A stretch of 7,230 nt of DNA from an uncultured Treponema sp. (GTDB taxonomy: Bacteria; Spirochaetota; Spirochaetia; Treponematales; Treponemataceae), in the NCBI RefSeq assembly GCF_938029485.1, contig NZ_CALHGC010000420.1, forward strand, positions 1-7,230. Direction: 5' to 3'. Shown piece by piece: positions 1-5,926 of the stretch. Within the stretch, counting starts at the first letter, position 1; the number at the start of each line of letters is the position of its first letter. The notes below the pieces were generated by a model. The model ran no database searches. It was not told the origin of the DNA and saw nothing but the letters and a program-made list of their open reading frames with translations. A program made the position numbers and the translations under genes.

Positions 1-7
1 AAAAACT

Positions 8-23
8 TGGCATCTTGTTTGCT
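8..23 (+). promoter_or_regulatory. Sigma-54-type (-24/-12) promoter of the sigma-factor gene
   Basis: TGGCAT at 8-13, five bases, then TTGCT at 19-23. This fits the RpoN consensus TGGCAC-N5-TTGCW at every position except a T for C at the sixth base, which is a tolerated change. The invariant GG and GC pairs have the required spacing. Transcription would start near 34 and leave a leader of about 108 nt before the ATG at 142. No convincing sigma-70 -35/-10 pair with normal spacing overlaps it. Any enhancer site for an activator would lie upstream, outside the window. The match is seen in the sequence; activity is inferred. Confidence 0.6.
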
Positions 24-46
24 TTAATAATTGATATACAGGGTTT

Positions 47-72
47 AATCAAGGTGATTGATAAAGCACCTT
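47..72 (+). promoter_or_regulatory. Competing inverted repeats in the sigma-factor leader
   Basis: Two mutually exclusive hairpins can form. The first is AATCA (47-51), loop AGG, TGATT (55-59). The second is AAGGTG (51-56), a 10-nt loop, CACCTT (67-72). The CCTT at 69-72 can also pair with the AAGG of the Shine-Dalgarno at 127-130. Segment 51-56 could therefore act as an anti-anti-SD. No T-run follows either hairpin, so this is not a terminator. Stems are short, so a regulatory role is only a hypothesis. Confidence 0.3.
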
Positions 73-141
73 ATTGATCGGCGAGTTCCCGCTGCATTGC
101 ACCGGAAAACCGTATACTTCATTTGCAAGGAGTTTTGACTT

Positions 142-1002
142 ATGGAAAGAATACAGAATACGCGTACGGATAATAATATCTTTGCAACCTATTTGAGAGA
201 AATAAACAAGATACCGCTGTTGTCGGTAGAAGACGAAGTAAAATACGCAAAAGCAGCTGCTGCCGGTGATGAAAAGGCAAAAAAAATACTGATTGAATCG
301 AATTTACGATTCGTGGTCAATGTCGCAAAAAAATATCAAAATAAGAATATCCCGATTATGGATTTAATCAGCGAAGGTAATATCGGGCTGATGAATGCTG
401 CCGACCGTTTTGATCCCGATAAGGGGTACAAGTTTATTTCGTATGCGGTATGGTGGATTCGCCAAGCAATTTTAAAAGCCATCTGCGAAAAATCCCGCAT
501 GATTCGGCTTCCGTTGAATAGAGCGAACGAATTGGTGCAGATTGAAAAAGCCCGTAAACTTATGGGTAAGGCCGGAAGCGAACCGGAAGATAAAGAGCTA
601 ACCGATATCGCGCAGAAACTCCGCATTGAACCCGATATGGTACAAACAATTATGAATGCCGCTCGCGATCCCGTTTCTCTGGATGCACCGATGTTTAGTG
701 ATAACAACGCTGCAAGCACCGGCGATTTTGTAGAAGACACCCGTTATATGCAGCCTGAAAGCTATGCGCTTGATATTGATCTCCGTGAGAATATTGATGC
801 GTTGCTTGCTTCCTTGACTGACCGGGAGGCGGAAATTCTTCGGTACCGCTTCGGATTAAACGGATATGAGCAGCTTTCGTTAAAAGAAGTAGGAATACGC
901 TTTAATTTAACCAAAGAACGCATCCGCCAAATCGAAAAGAAAGCGCTGGAACGTTTACAGGCGATAGGACATCAACACGAACTCGAAAGCTTCGTCGCAT
1001 AA
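142..1002 (+). CDS. RNA polymerase sigma factor, sigma-70 family, short (RpoS/SigA-like)
   Basis: A 286-residue sigma factor that directs core RNA polymerase to promoters. Region 1.2 is at about residues 12-44. Region 2 is at about 47-118, with the core-binding DLISEGNIGL segment and the -10 recognition helix around YAVWWIRQAI (101-110). Region 3 is at about 124-185, and region 4 at about 215-275 with the -35 helix-turn-helix around LSLKEVGIRF and KERIRQIEKKALERL. Region 1.1 and the long non-conserved insert of a primary RpoD are missing, and spirochaete RpoD is about twice this size. It is therefore probably a group-2, RpoS-like alternative factor. AAGGAG at 127-132, 9 nt before the ATG, fixes the start. 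The upstream -24/-12 element suggests control by RpoN. Family assignment is very sure; calling it an RpoS functional equivalent is inference. Confidence 0.95.
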   Translation: MERIQNTRTDNNIFATYLREINKIPLLSVEDEVKYAKAAAAGDEKAKKILIESNLRFVVNVAKKYQNKNIPIMDLISEGNIGLMNAADRFDPDKGYKFISYAVWWIRQAILKAICEKSRMIRLPLNRANELVQIEKARKLMGKAGSEPEDKELTDIAQKLRIEPDMVQTIMNAARDPVSLDAPMFSDNNAASTGDFVEDTRYMQPESYALDIDLRENIDALLASLTDREAEILRYRFGLNGYEQLSLKEVGIRFNLTKERIRQIEKKALERLQAIGHQHELESFVA

Positions 1003-1034
1003 CCTTCATTAGAGCGGCCGCATTAGGTTGCCTT
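1001..1034. other. Convergent intergenic gap with NotI palindrome and weak inverted repeat
   Basis: The short gap between two convergent genes. It holds the 8-bp palindrome GCGGCCGC (1014-1021), flanked by AACCT (1001-1005) and AGGTT (1025-1029), which could form a 5-bp outer stem. A CCTTTT run follows on the plus strand. This could be a weak terminator, but the stem is short and its loop long, so I do not call one. Confidence 0.25.
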
Positions 1035-1478
1035 TTATATAGGTGCCGCTGCAGAGGGGATGCGGTATTCGGCGTAGCGGACATTCTTTTTTTCTACGGC
1101 ATCACGCAGTGTGCGTTCGACTTTTGAAAGCGTAGATTTTCCGGTTTTCACTTCGACGAACAGCACTTCATCAACTGCGCCTGTAGAAAGCCCCGGAAAG
1201 GCGACAAAGTCTACGGGTTTACCGACAAACCGGATTTCTGTCGGATCGGCAGGGAAATCGGGAAAAAATGCTGCAAATTGTTCGGAAAGCTGCCCATTCA
1301 ACACTGCCCGCGACCGTTTAACGGCATCTTCACGGGCAATTTGAATTTCTTTAGTAAGATGCTTGCTTGCGGAAAGCTGTCCGATTTTTGTTCCAAGGAA
1401 GAAAGCAACGATAATAAATGAAATACCGGCAATCGCCAAAATAAGCAGCAAAAGCTTTAATTCTATCAGGTCTGCCAT
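1035..1478 (-). CDS. Membrane-anchored Holliday-junction-resolvase-like endonuclease
   Basis: A 147-residue protein. One hydrophobic helix (about residues 7-28, rich in L, I, A and F) anchors it, followed by a charged, probably coiled helix (about 35-65) and a C-terminal nuclease-like domain. That domain carries PVDF (Asp90) and LFVEVKTGKS (Glu109, Lys111), the D...ExK core of the PD-(D/E)xK fold. The layout fits the family of predicted secreted or membrane endonucleases distantly related to archaeal Holliday junction resolvases (Endonuc_Holl); the substrate is unknown. The start is the ATG at 1478, because AGGAGG (1485-1490) lies 6 nt before it. The longer TTG start at 1493 overlaps that ribosome site and is rejected. 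The gene is convergent with the sigma gene and divergent from the lipoprotein. Confidence 0.75.
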   Translation of the reverse strand: MADLIELKLLLLILAIAGISFIIVAFFLGTKIGQLSASKHLTKEIQIAREDAVKRSRAVLNGQLSEQFAAFFPDFPADPTEIRFVGKPVDFVAFPGLSTGAVDEVLFVEVKTGKSTLSKVERTLRDAVEKKNVRYAEYRIPSAAAPI

Positions 1479-1484
1479 AATTTT

Positions 1485-1490
1485 CCTCCT
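1485..1490 (-). promoter_or_regulatory. Shine-Dalgarno AGGAGG that sets the endonuclease start
   Basis: A perfect AGGAGG read on the minus strand, 6 nt before the ATG at 1478. It overlaps the in-frame TTG at 1493 that would otherwise lengthen the protein by five residues, so the shorter 147-residue product is preferred. Confidence 0.85.
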
Positions 1491-1551
1491 CAAAAGTTTC
1501 TTTTTCCGATATTAATTGTTCTATGATTGTGCTATTGTGAGTATCGGTTGC

Positions 1552-1579
1552 TTGCAGTATTTCTAAAGGATTTCATAAA
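1552..1579 (+). promoter_or_regulatory. Possible promoter of the lipoprotein gene
   Basis: TTGCAG (1552-1557), 16 bases, CATAAA (1574-1579) is a weak sigma-70-like pair in the divergent gap 1479-1627. TATAAG at 1589-1594 is an alternative -10 without a good -35 partner. Either would give a leader of roughly 25-45 nt that includes the GAGG ribosome site at 1615-1618. Neither is strong enough to choose between. Confidence 0.25.
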
Positions 1580-1627
1580 GTAGCCCGATATAAGAACGAA
1601 CCATTTATAAAGTTGAGGCATTAGCGT

Positions 1628-2770
1628 ATGTATCGTATAGGCTCTATATTCTATTGTTGTTTTTGTCTTTCATTGGCCGTTTCTTGTATGTCCGTTACAG
1701 CAAAAAGAGTTGCCGCAACGCCTATAAAGGAATCGAACGATGCCGCCGGGCAGATACACACGGAACAGCCCCCCAAAACGGCGAATCCGGTGAATTATGT
1801 TCCGAAAACAGCACAGAGAGCTGCGAGATTGTTGCCCGAGCTTACACAGGCCGTGAATAATTACGATGTACACAAAGCCTTTGCATTATTCGGCGCCATT
1901 TATGAGTCGTGCAACGGGCAAGAAAATAATAAAACCCTTATCGATGCGCGGCAGCGGATACAGCCATTGTTGAATGCCGTATCTTTAGAGGCAGTCAATC
2001 AGCCGGCGCCGGTAAGTGCAGGCTCACCGTTCACCCGGCCGTTTGCAGCACGCATTGTAATTACTGCTCCGGAAAAACAAATCCCGTTAGATAATTATCC
2101 CGTTACCGTTTTATACCCATCTTCCGGCACAGGCAGCAGCTTAAAAACAGACATTGTGCGTACCGATACCGGAGGTTTTTTATATTTTACCCCTCCTATA
2201 CCGGAAAAAGCATGCGACGGGACGCTTTTCTTTTATCTTTCACCGACAGGAGCAGGGGATGCCGCTTCTTTAGCAGCTGCAGCAAAAAATCTCTCCGTTT
2301 CTTTTCCCTATAAAGTTGCAACAAAAGAAAAACGTGTACCGACTATTATCGCTATTCTTGATTATGATGAGAATAATACCCCTGTTTTTTCCAGTAATAC
2401 AACGGCAACCCGTCTTCTTACAGGGCTTATGAAACGAGGATTTAGTAGAGTAGGTCTTGACGAATATCGTGAACTGGCCGAAACCGATGAAGTTTCCGTA
2501 ATCCATACCGCGCAGAGTAAAATCGGTACGGCGGTTGATCGTTTTATTTTCGGTAGAACACATATTACGGTAGAACCGGCAGAAGATAATACTTTTGTCT
2601 GTACCATACGTGCCGATATATCGATTTGGGATTTTAAGCAAACGCGAAAGATACATCAATTTACCTTTGAACACACTGCAAAAGCCGGGACAAAAGCACA
2701 AGCAATCTCGCTTGCCCGTACCGATTTGGGTGAAACGGTCATCGCAGAAACTTTCAATTACAGCTTGTAA
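1628..2770 (+). CDS. Uncharacterised lipoprotein, possible CsgG/LpoB/FlgT-like C-terminal domain
   Basis: I do not recognise a named family. The 380-residue protein starts with a lipoprotein signal: short basic N-terminus, hydrophobic core, and L-A-V-S-C with the lipidated Cys20. It should be exported and membrane-anchored. A disordered Thr/Pro/Lys stretch follows (about 22-60), then a helical segment (about 62-120). A beta-rich part (about 135-230) has a TDTGGFLYF turn like those of Ig-like or carboxypeptidase-regulatory-like modules. The C-terminal part (about 236-380) has the order: beta strand IIAILDYDE, helix RLLTGLMKRGF, strand, helix, FIFGRTHI, strands, then a helix AISLARTDLGETVIAETF. 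This order resembles the CsgG/LpoB/FlgT-type periplasmic domain; the resemblance is by eye only. GAGG at 1615-1618, 9 nt upstream, supports the ATG. Envelope or flagellar-motor accessory roles are possible but unproven. Confidence 0.8.
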   Translation: MYRIGSIFYCCFCLSLAVSCMSVTAKRVAATPIKESNDAAGQIHTEQPPKTANPVNYVPKTAQRAARLLPELTQAVNNYDVHKAFALFGAIYESCNGQENNKTLIDARQRIQPLLNAVSLEAVNQPAPVSAGSPFTRPFAARIVITAPEKQIPLDNYPVTVLYPSSGTGSSLKTDIVRTDTGGFLYFTPPIPEKACDGTLFFYLSPTGAGDAASLAAAAKNLSVSFPYKVATKEKRVPTIIAILDYDENNTPVFSSNTTATRLLTGLMKRGFSRVGLDEYRELAETDEVSVIHTAQSKIGTAVDRFIFGRTHITVEPAEDNTFVCTIRADISIWDFKQTRKIHQFTFEHTAKAGTKAQAISLARTDLGETVIAETFNYSL

Positions 2771-2805
2771 GCACTGTCAGAATAAATGCACAAAAAGAAG
2801 GGTTC

Positions 2806-2834
2806 TTGCAGTTCAAACATTATTTGCTTATACT
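2806..2834 (+). promoter_or_regulatory. Promoter for a probably leaderless phosphatase mRNA
   Basis: TTGCAG (2806-2811), 17 bases, then TATACT (2829-2834). The -10 matches the consensus at five of six positions and the spacer is ideal. Only 7 nt separate it from the ATG at 2842, so transcription should start at or within a base or two of that ATG. No Shine-Dalgarno sequence precedes the ATG. Confidence 0.5.
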
Positions 2835-2841
2835 CTGCGGC

Positions 2842-3387
2842 ATGAAACTTTTTGTTGTGCGCCACGGTGAAACGGATTTAAATGTGAAGGAACTCGCATG
2901 CGGGGTTTCGGAGACGAATCTAACGGAAAAGGGGCGAATGCAAGCACAAGCATTGGTAAGCCGGTTAAAAGAAGATAAAGAAAAAAACAATATTACAACA
3001 ATTTATGTGTCTCCGCTCAAGCGGGCGAGGGATACGGCGGCATATATCGAACAAGCATTACAGCTTACGGCTATTCCGGATACCCGCCTAAAAGAGATAA
3101 ATTTCGGCGATTTTGAAGGGAAACCATGGAATAATCCTGAAATTTTGTACATTCATAAAAATCCTTTTTTAAAATTTCCCGCAGGTGAATCATTTGCACA
3201 GGTAGTACACCGTGCATACAGTATTATAGAAGACGTAAAGAACAAGCATACGGGAAGCGGCAATATTCTCTTTGTCTGCCACGGTGTGCTTACAGCGGCT
3301 ATCTATACGTACTTTAAACCTTTTTCGGCAGAAGAATTACTCCGGTTGGAAATTAAAAACTGTCAACTAATTGAGTTTGATTTGTAA
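2842..3387 (+). CDS. Histidine phosphatase superfamily protein (phosphoglycerate mutase-like)
   Basis: A 181-residue cytoplasmic enzyme of the phosphoglycerate-mutase-like branch. RHGET near the start gives the nucleophilic His8 (phosphohistidine) with Arg7. SPLKRARDTA (57-66) holds the second phosphate-binding arginine. Glu85 in LKEINFGDFEG is the likely proton donor, and VCHG (145-148) holds the second catalytic His147. This is the full active-site set, at normal length for a broad phosphatase or alpha-ribazole-phosphatase/CobC-like member. It is shorter than true dPGM glycolytic mutases, and the substrate cannot be told from sequence. A longer TTG start at 2806 would add 12 residues before the family's usual MKLxxVRHGET beginning and coincides with the -35 element, so ATG 2842 is preferred. 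The gene has its own promoter 71 nt after the lipoprotein gene and is convergent with the pseudouridine synthase gene. Confidence 0.9.
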   Translation: MKLFVVRHGETDLNVKELACGVSETNLTEKGRMQAQALVSRLKEDKEKNNITTIYVSPLKRARDTAAYIEQALQLTAIPDTRLKEINFGDFEGKPWNNPEILYIHKNPFLKFPAGESFAQVVHRAYSIIEDVKNKHTGSGNILFVCHGVLTAAIYTYFKPFSAEELLRLEIKNCQLIEFDL

Positions 3388-3425
3388 GAATAGCGATGCC
3401 GGCGGCAGATGCCTTATGAGCACAA

Positions 3426-4490
3426 TTACACCCCGATTTTCTGTATCAGGGTATGGTGATCCCAATCGGGAAAATACCGGTTAAGGAGTCTTTCCATTTC
3501 GGGAAAAACCGGCGCTTCAATGAAAGCGGGTATATCCGCCGGACGGGTATCGGGAAAATACAATCTCCATGCGTGGAGCTGATACCGCGAACAGCCGGAG
3601 AGTAGAACGCCTCCGTTATATTTACTATCCCCTGCAAGCGAGTGGCCTACGCTCATTGTATGCTTCCGTATCTGATGTTTTTTACCGGTAATAAGTTTGA
3701 ACAGTATAAGCGATGCATTTATATCTTTGCTGTATGCAACCGAATAACACTGCGTCATCGCTTTGCCACTCGCCTCGTGGGTTGTAACACATTGTGTCTG
3801 CATAGCGCCGCGTACGATACCTAAGTAATATTTATCCACCGTTTTTTCCCGCAGGCACTGAGAAAACCATTGGGCGCCTGCAAGTGTTCGTGAAAAGCAC
3901 AGTATCCCGGTAGTATCTTTATCAAGCCGGTGCAGCGGCCCCGGTTTAAACGAGAGGCTTAGTGAGCGACCGCTGCCGGAAGCGGCGGCAGATTGTGCGG
4001 CGGCGGATAATTCTGAAATGGCGCCGGACAGCAGCGTGTCTATACTGCGGCTGCCATGTACGGGAATTCCGGCAGGTTTATTCACGATAAGAAGATCGGC
4101 TGTCTTTAATAAAATCGGAATAGCAATAGAGAGGCAGCCTTGCCGAACGGATGCGCACCCCGCCCTATCGGATGCGGATGACTTTTTACTTTGCCGGCCG
4201 GTTAGGGCGGATGTTTTTTTCCGCTGCAGATTATCTCTATTGCTTTGCTCTGTTACTTGTAATAGTTGTTCTGCCTGTTGTTCGGCAGGGAGCAGCGATG
4301 AGGCAATCGATAACGTATCACCTACTGCTGTCCGATAATTAAGCGCCGTCCGTTTTCCGTTGATGCGGATTAAGCCTTTACGGATCGCCGCATATAACAT
4401 TGAAAGCGGAAGACTTGAGAGAAATTTTCTGATTACGCGGTCAAGCCGCCTACCGGCATCGTTTTCCGAAATAATAAATTCCGTTTTTAT
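3426..4490 (-). CDS. RluA-family 23S rRNA-type pseudouridine synthase with S4 domain
   Basis: Converts specific uridines in structured RNA to pseudouridine. An S4 RNA-binding domain (about residues 12-62, GRRLDRVIRKFL through INGKR) is followed by a Ser/Gln/Lys-rich linker (about 63-118) and the catalytic domain. Catalytic Asp190 lies in PLHRLDKDTTG; DKYYLGIVRG and TGKKHQIRKHTMSVGH (HQIR about 272-275) are the other family motifs, with Lys where GRTHQIR is usual. A second Ala/Ser insert lies at about 155-180. The organisation is RluC/RluD-like; the target uridines are unknown. The start is uncertain. The only ATG before the S4 domain is at 4634, which would overlap the phosphorylase gene by 148 nt and add 48 non-family residues. 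No ATG, GTG or TTG occurs near the expected start. I use ATA at 4490, which overlaps the phosphorylase stop as ATAA and follows GGGA. Third gene of the operon. Confidence 0.85.
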   Translation of the reverse strand: MKTEFIISENDAGRRLDRVIRKFLSSLPLSMLYAAIRKGLIRINGKRTALNYRTAVGDTLSIASSLLPAEQQAEQLLQVTEQSNRDNLQRKKTSALTGRQSKKSSASDRAGCASVRQGCLSIAIPILLKTADLLIVNKPAGIPVHGSRSIDTLLSGAISELSAAAQSAAASGSGRSLSLSFKPGPLHRLDKDTTGILCFSRTLAGAQWFSQCLREKTVDKYYLGIVRGAMQTQCVTTHEASGKAMTQCYSVAYSKDINASLILFKLITGKKHQIRKHTMSVGHSLAGDSKYNGGVLLSGCSRYQLHAWRLYFPDTRPADIPAFIEAPVFPEMERLLNRYFPDWDHHTLIQKIGV

Positions 4491-5314
4491 GCTTTTCCCA
4501 TACGGCCGATGCTGTTTAATACCAGTTGCTTGAACAGAGGCGCCGCTTTTTTTCCCGCATCCAGCACTTCTTGTTCGCTTAATAACGAAGTGCCGATACC
4601 TGCTGCAAGGTTCGAAATAAACGAAATGCCGCACACCTGCATACCTGTATGCCGGGCTGCAACCGCTTCCACAGCGGTACTCATCCCGACGGCATCGGCT
4701 CCGAGGCTCCCTACAAGACGTACTTCCTGCGGTGTTTCATAAGCAGGGCCGGTGAATTGGCAATACACACCTTCCCGGAGAGGAATATGCAAAGATTCCG
4801 CTGCTGCTTTGATATGTATCCGGAGATTTTGAGCATACACTTGAGTCATATCCGGAAAGCGTACACCAAGAGCTTCAAAGTTTTTCCCGATGAGCGGAGA
4901 AGGCACAAAGCAGGTGATGTGGTCGGTAATCATCATAAAGTTACCTGCACTAAAATTTTTGTTTACACCGCCTGCTGCATTGGTTAAAAAAAGAATTTCC
5001 GCCCCCATCAATTTCATAATCCTAATAGGGAGAACCACATCGGTCATCGGATATCCTTCGTAATAGTGGATTCTCCCCTGCATAATAACAACAGGAATTC
5101 CGTCGATTTTTGCAAAGACAAACGCCCCGCGGTGTCCCGGTGCTGTGGAAAGCGGAAAATTACGAATGGAAGCGTAAGGGATTACGACGTCAACCTGCAG
5201 TTCATCTGCAAGATCTCCCAATCCGGAACCAAGTACCAATGCAATTTTAGGGGTATAAGGGATTCGCTCCTTTAAGTTTTTAAAACAATGCAACAATTTT
5301 TCTTCAGGGTTCAT
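4487..5314 (-). CDS. punA: Purine nucleoside phosphorylase, trimeric (PNP-I) family
   Basis: Phosphorolyses guanosine, inosine or deoxy forms to free base plus (deoxy)ribose-1-phosphate in purine salvage. At 275 residues it has the usual length. Visible motifs are the phosphate loop GSGLG (29-33), PGHRG with His61, and the family signature MQGRIHYYEGY (78-88). NAAGG (112-116), QFTGPAYETPQEVR with purine-binding Glu193, GMSTAVEA with Met211, and FISNLAAG with Asn235 for the purine ring follow. These mark the trimeric, 6-oxopurine class rather than the hexameric DeoD class. The start is the third in-frame ATG (5314): AAGGA (5321-5325) lies 6 nt before it and overlaps the stop of the preceding gene, so ATGs at 5344 and 5332 are rejected. 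Ten nucleotides separate it from the upstream gene, suggesting translational coupling. Its stop overlaps the possible ATA start of the next gene. Confidence 0.95.
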   Translation of the reverse strand: MNPEEKLLHCFKNLKERIPYTPKIALVLGSGLGDLADELQVDVVIPYASIRNFPLSTAPGHRGAFVFAKIDGIPVVIMQGRIHYYEGYPMTDVVLPIRIMKLMGAEILFLTNAAGGVNKNFSAGNFMMITDHITCFVPSPLIGKNFEALGVRFPDMTQVYAQNLRIHIKAAAESLHIPLREGVYCQFTGPAYETPQEVRLVGSLGADAVGMSTAVEAVAARHTGMQVCGISFISNLAAGIGTSLLSEQEVLDAGKKAAPLFKQLVLNSIGRMGKA

Positions 5315-5320
5315 GTGGTT

Positions 5321-5325
5321 TCCTT
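5321..5325 (-). promoter_or_regulatory. Shine-Dalgarno that sets the phosphorylase start
   Basis: AAGGA on the minus strand, 6 nt before the ATG at 5314. It overlaps the TAA (5325-5327) of the upstream gene. Ribosomes ending there would be placed for re-initiation. Two upstream in-frame ATGs lack such a site. Confidence 0.8.
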
Positions 5326-5822
5326 TAAACATCTGTACTGGCATTTGTCAACAAGCGTTCTATATCGGCTAAATCCGTGATGCGGCTTGCAACTGTTTTG
5401 TTTCGTCCTGCTGTTTTTTTATCATATTGAAGCGTTGCATGATAGAGTTCAAGTAACATGGACGCCAGAACGGCAAGATTCGGCCCTAAATTACTGAATG
5501 CCATATTGCGATATACCTTATCAGCGGTCGCCATCTTGGTATTTGCTTCGGTAATCGAATTGATATTAGGAAGAACATCGCGTCTAACTAAATAAATGAA
5601 ACGAGAAAGTGCAATGATATCATAATAGAGATCATCAAGGTGGAAGCCTTGTAAGACAAAATCTTCGGAATGTTCGGTCAAATCAACGATATGCCGCGAT
5701 AAATCAATATTGGAAAGAATTTGTGCAAACAAGGGGCGTAAAAAGCGCGTTGCAATATTTTCATTATAATGCCTTCCAATTCTAACGATTATCTCAGCGA
5801 TTATTCTATCATCAACTAACAT
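5325..5822 (-). CDS. Conserved-looking protein of unknown function, 165 residues
   Basis: I do not recognise this family. The protein appears soluble and mostly alpha-helical, with no signal peptide, membrane segment or cysteine. The N-terminal half is rich in Ile, Leu, Asp and His (for example RIGRHYNENIATRFLRPLF and GFHLDDLYYDIIALSRFIYL). A hydrophobic helix follows in the middle (NLGPNLAVLASMLLELYHA, about 112-130), then a basic KKTAGRNKTVASR turn and an acidic C-terminal helix. This would suit an adaptor or protein-binding role, but no catalytic motif is visible. It is the first gene of a minus-strand operon with purine nucleoside phosphorylase, whose ribosome site overlaps its stop. The ATG at 5822 has no Shine-Dalgarno; a promoter ends 7 nt before it, so the mRNA may be leaderless. 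The reading frame is supported by the operon spacing and promoter position. Confidence 0.8.
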   Translation of the reverse strand: MLVDDRIIAEIIVRIGRHYNENIATRFLRPLFAQILSNIDLSRHIVDLTEHSEDFVLQGFHLDDLYYDIIALSRFIYLVRRDVLPNINSITEANTKMATADKVYRNMAFSNLGPNLAVLASMLLELYHATLQYDKKTAGRNKTVASRITDLADIERLLTNASTDV

Positions 5823-5829
5823 AGCGTTT

Positions 5830-5858
5830 ACTATATATCAGTTTAGGGATTTTTACAA
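5830..5858 (-). promoter_or_regulatory. Promoter of the minus-strand operon, probably leaderless
   Basis: Read on the minus strand, TTGTAA (5858-5853), a 17-base spacer, then TATAGT (5835-5830), which matches the -10 consensus at five of six positions. Seven nucleotides remain before the ATG at 5822, and no Shine-Dalgarno is present. Transcription would start at or next to the start codon. It lies in the 104-bp divergent gap shared with trpS. Confidence 0.5.
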
Positions 5859-5889
5859 GCCGTTATCCGCTGCGATTGCCCATAATCCC

Positions 5890-5919
5890 TTGCATTGCCA
5901 AATATAAACATGATACTAT
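5890..5919 (+). promoter_or_regulatory. Promoter of trpS, probably leaderless
   Basis: TTGCAT (5890-5895), 18 bases, then TACTAT (5914-5919). A TGA just before the -10 gives an extended -10 motif (TG-N). Seven nucleotides separate the hexamer from the ATG at 5927. No Shine-Dalgarno precedes that ATG. The overlapping GATACT (5912-5917) is an alternative -10, 9 nt from the ATG. I see no T-box leader of the kind that controls many trpS genes. Confidence 0.4.
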
Positions 5920-5926
5920 TCTTTTC

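Noticed and set aside
111..120. TATACT at 113-118 as a sigma-70 -10 for the sigma gene
   Set aside because: No -35 at proper spacing (TTGCAC at 97-102 is only 10 nt away). Kept only as a possible minor promoter.
336..740. Antisense open frame opposite the sigma-factor gene
   Set aside because: Ser/Ile-rich shadow with no ribosome site or recognisable domain; the sense strand is a fully conserved sigma factor.
1515..1538. Three ATTGT copies in the divergent gap as an operator
   Set aside because: Irregular 11- and 8-nt spacing, short unit and AT-rich background; chance is likely.
2270..2701. Antisense open frame opposite the lipoprotein gene
   Set aside because: Cys/Phe/Arg-rich composition typical of a shadow; no start signal.
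2795..2807. AAGAA-GGG-TTCTT hairpin as terminator of the lipoprotein gene
   Set aside because: Weak 5-bp AU-rich stem with no following T-run; it overlaps the phosphatase -35 region.
3388..3425. Terminator between the convergent phosphatase and pseudouridine synthase genes
   Set aside because: Only a GATGCC direct repeat and a short GCCG/CGGC; no stable stem followed by T residues.
4018..4338. Open frames on the plus strand opposite the pseudouridine synthase linker
   Set aside because: They exist because the sense linker is low in complexity; Cys/Arg/Ser-rich, with no ribosome site or family resemblance.
4649..4987. Plus-strand open frame opposite the phosphorylase gene
   Set aside because: The sense strand carries all PNP motifs; this frame has no ribosome site or family features.
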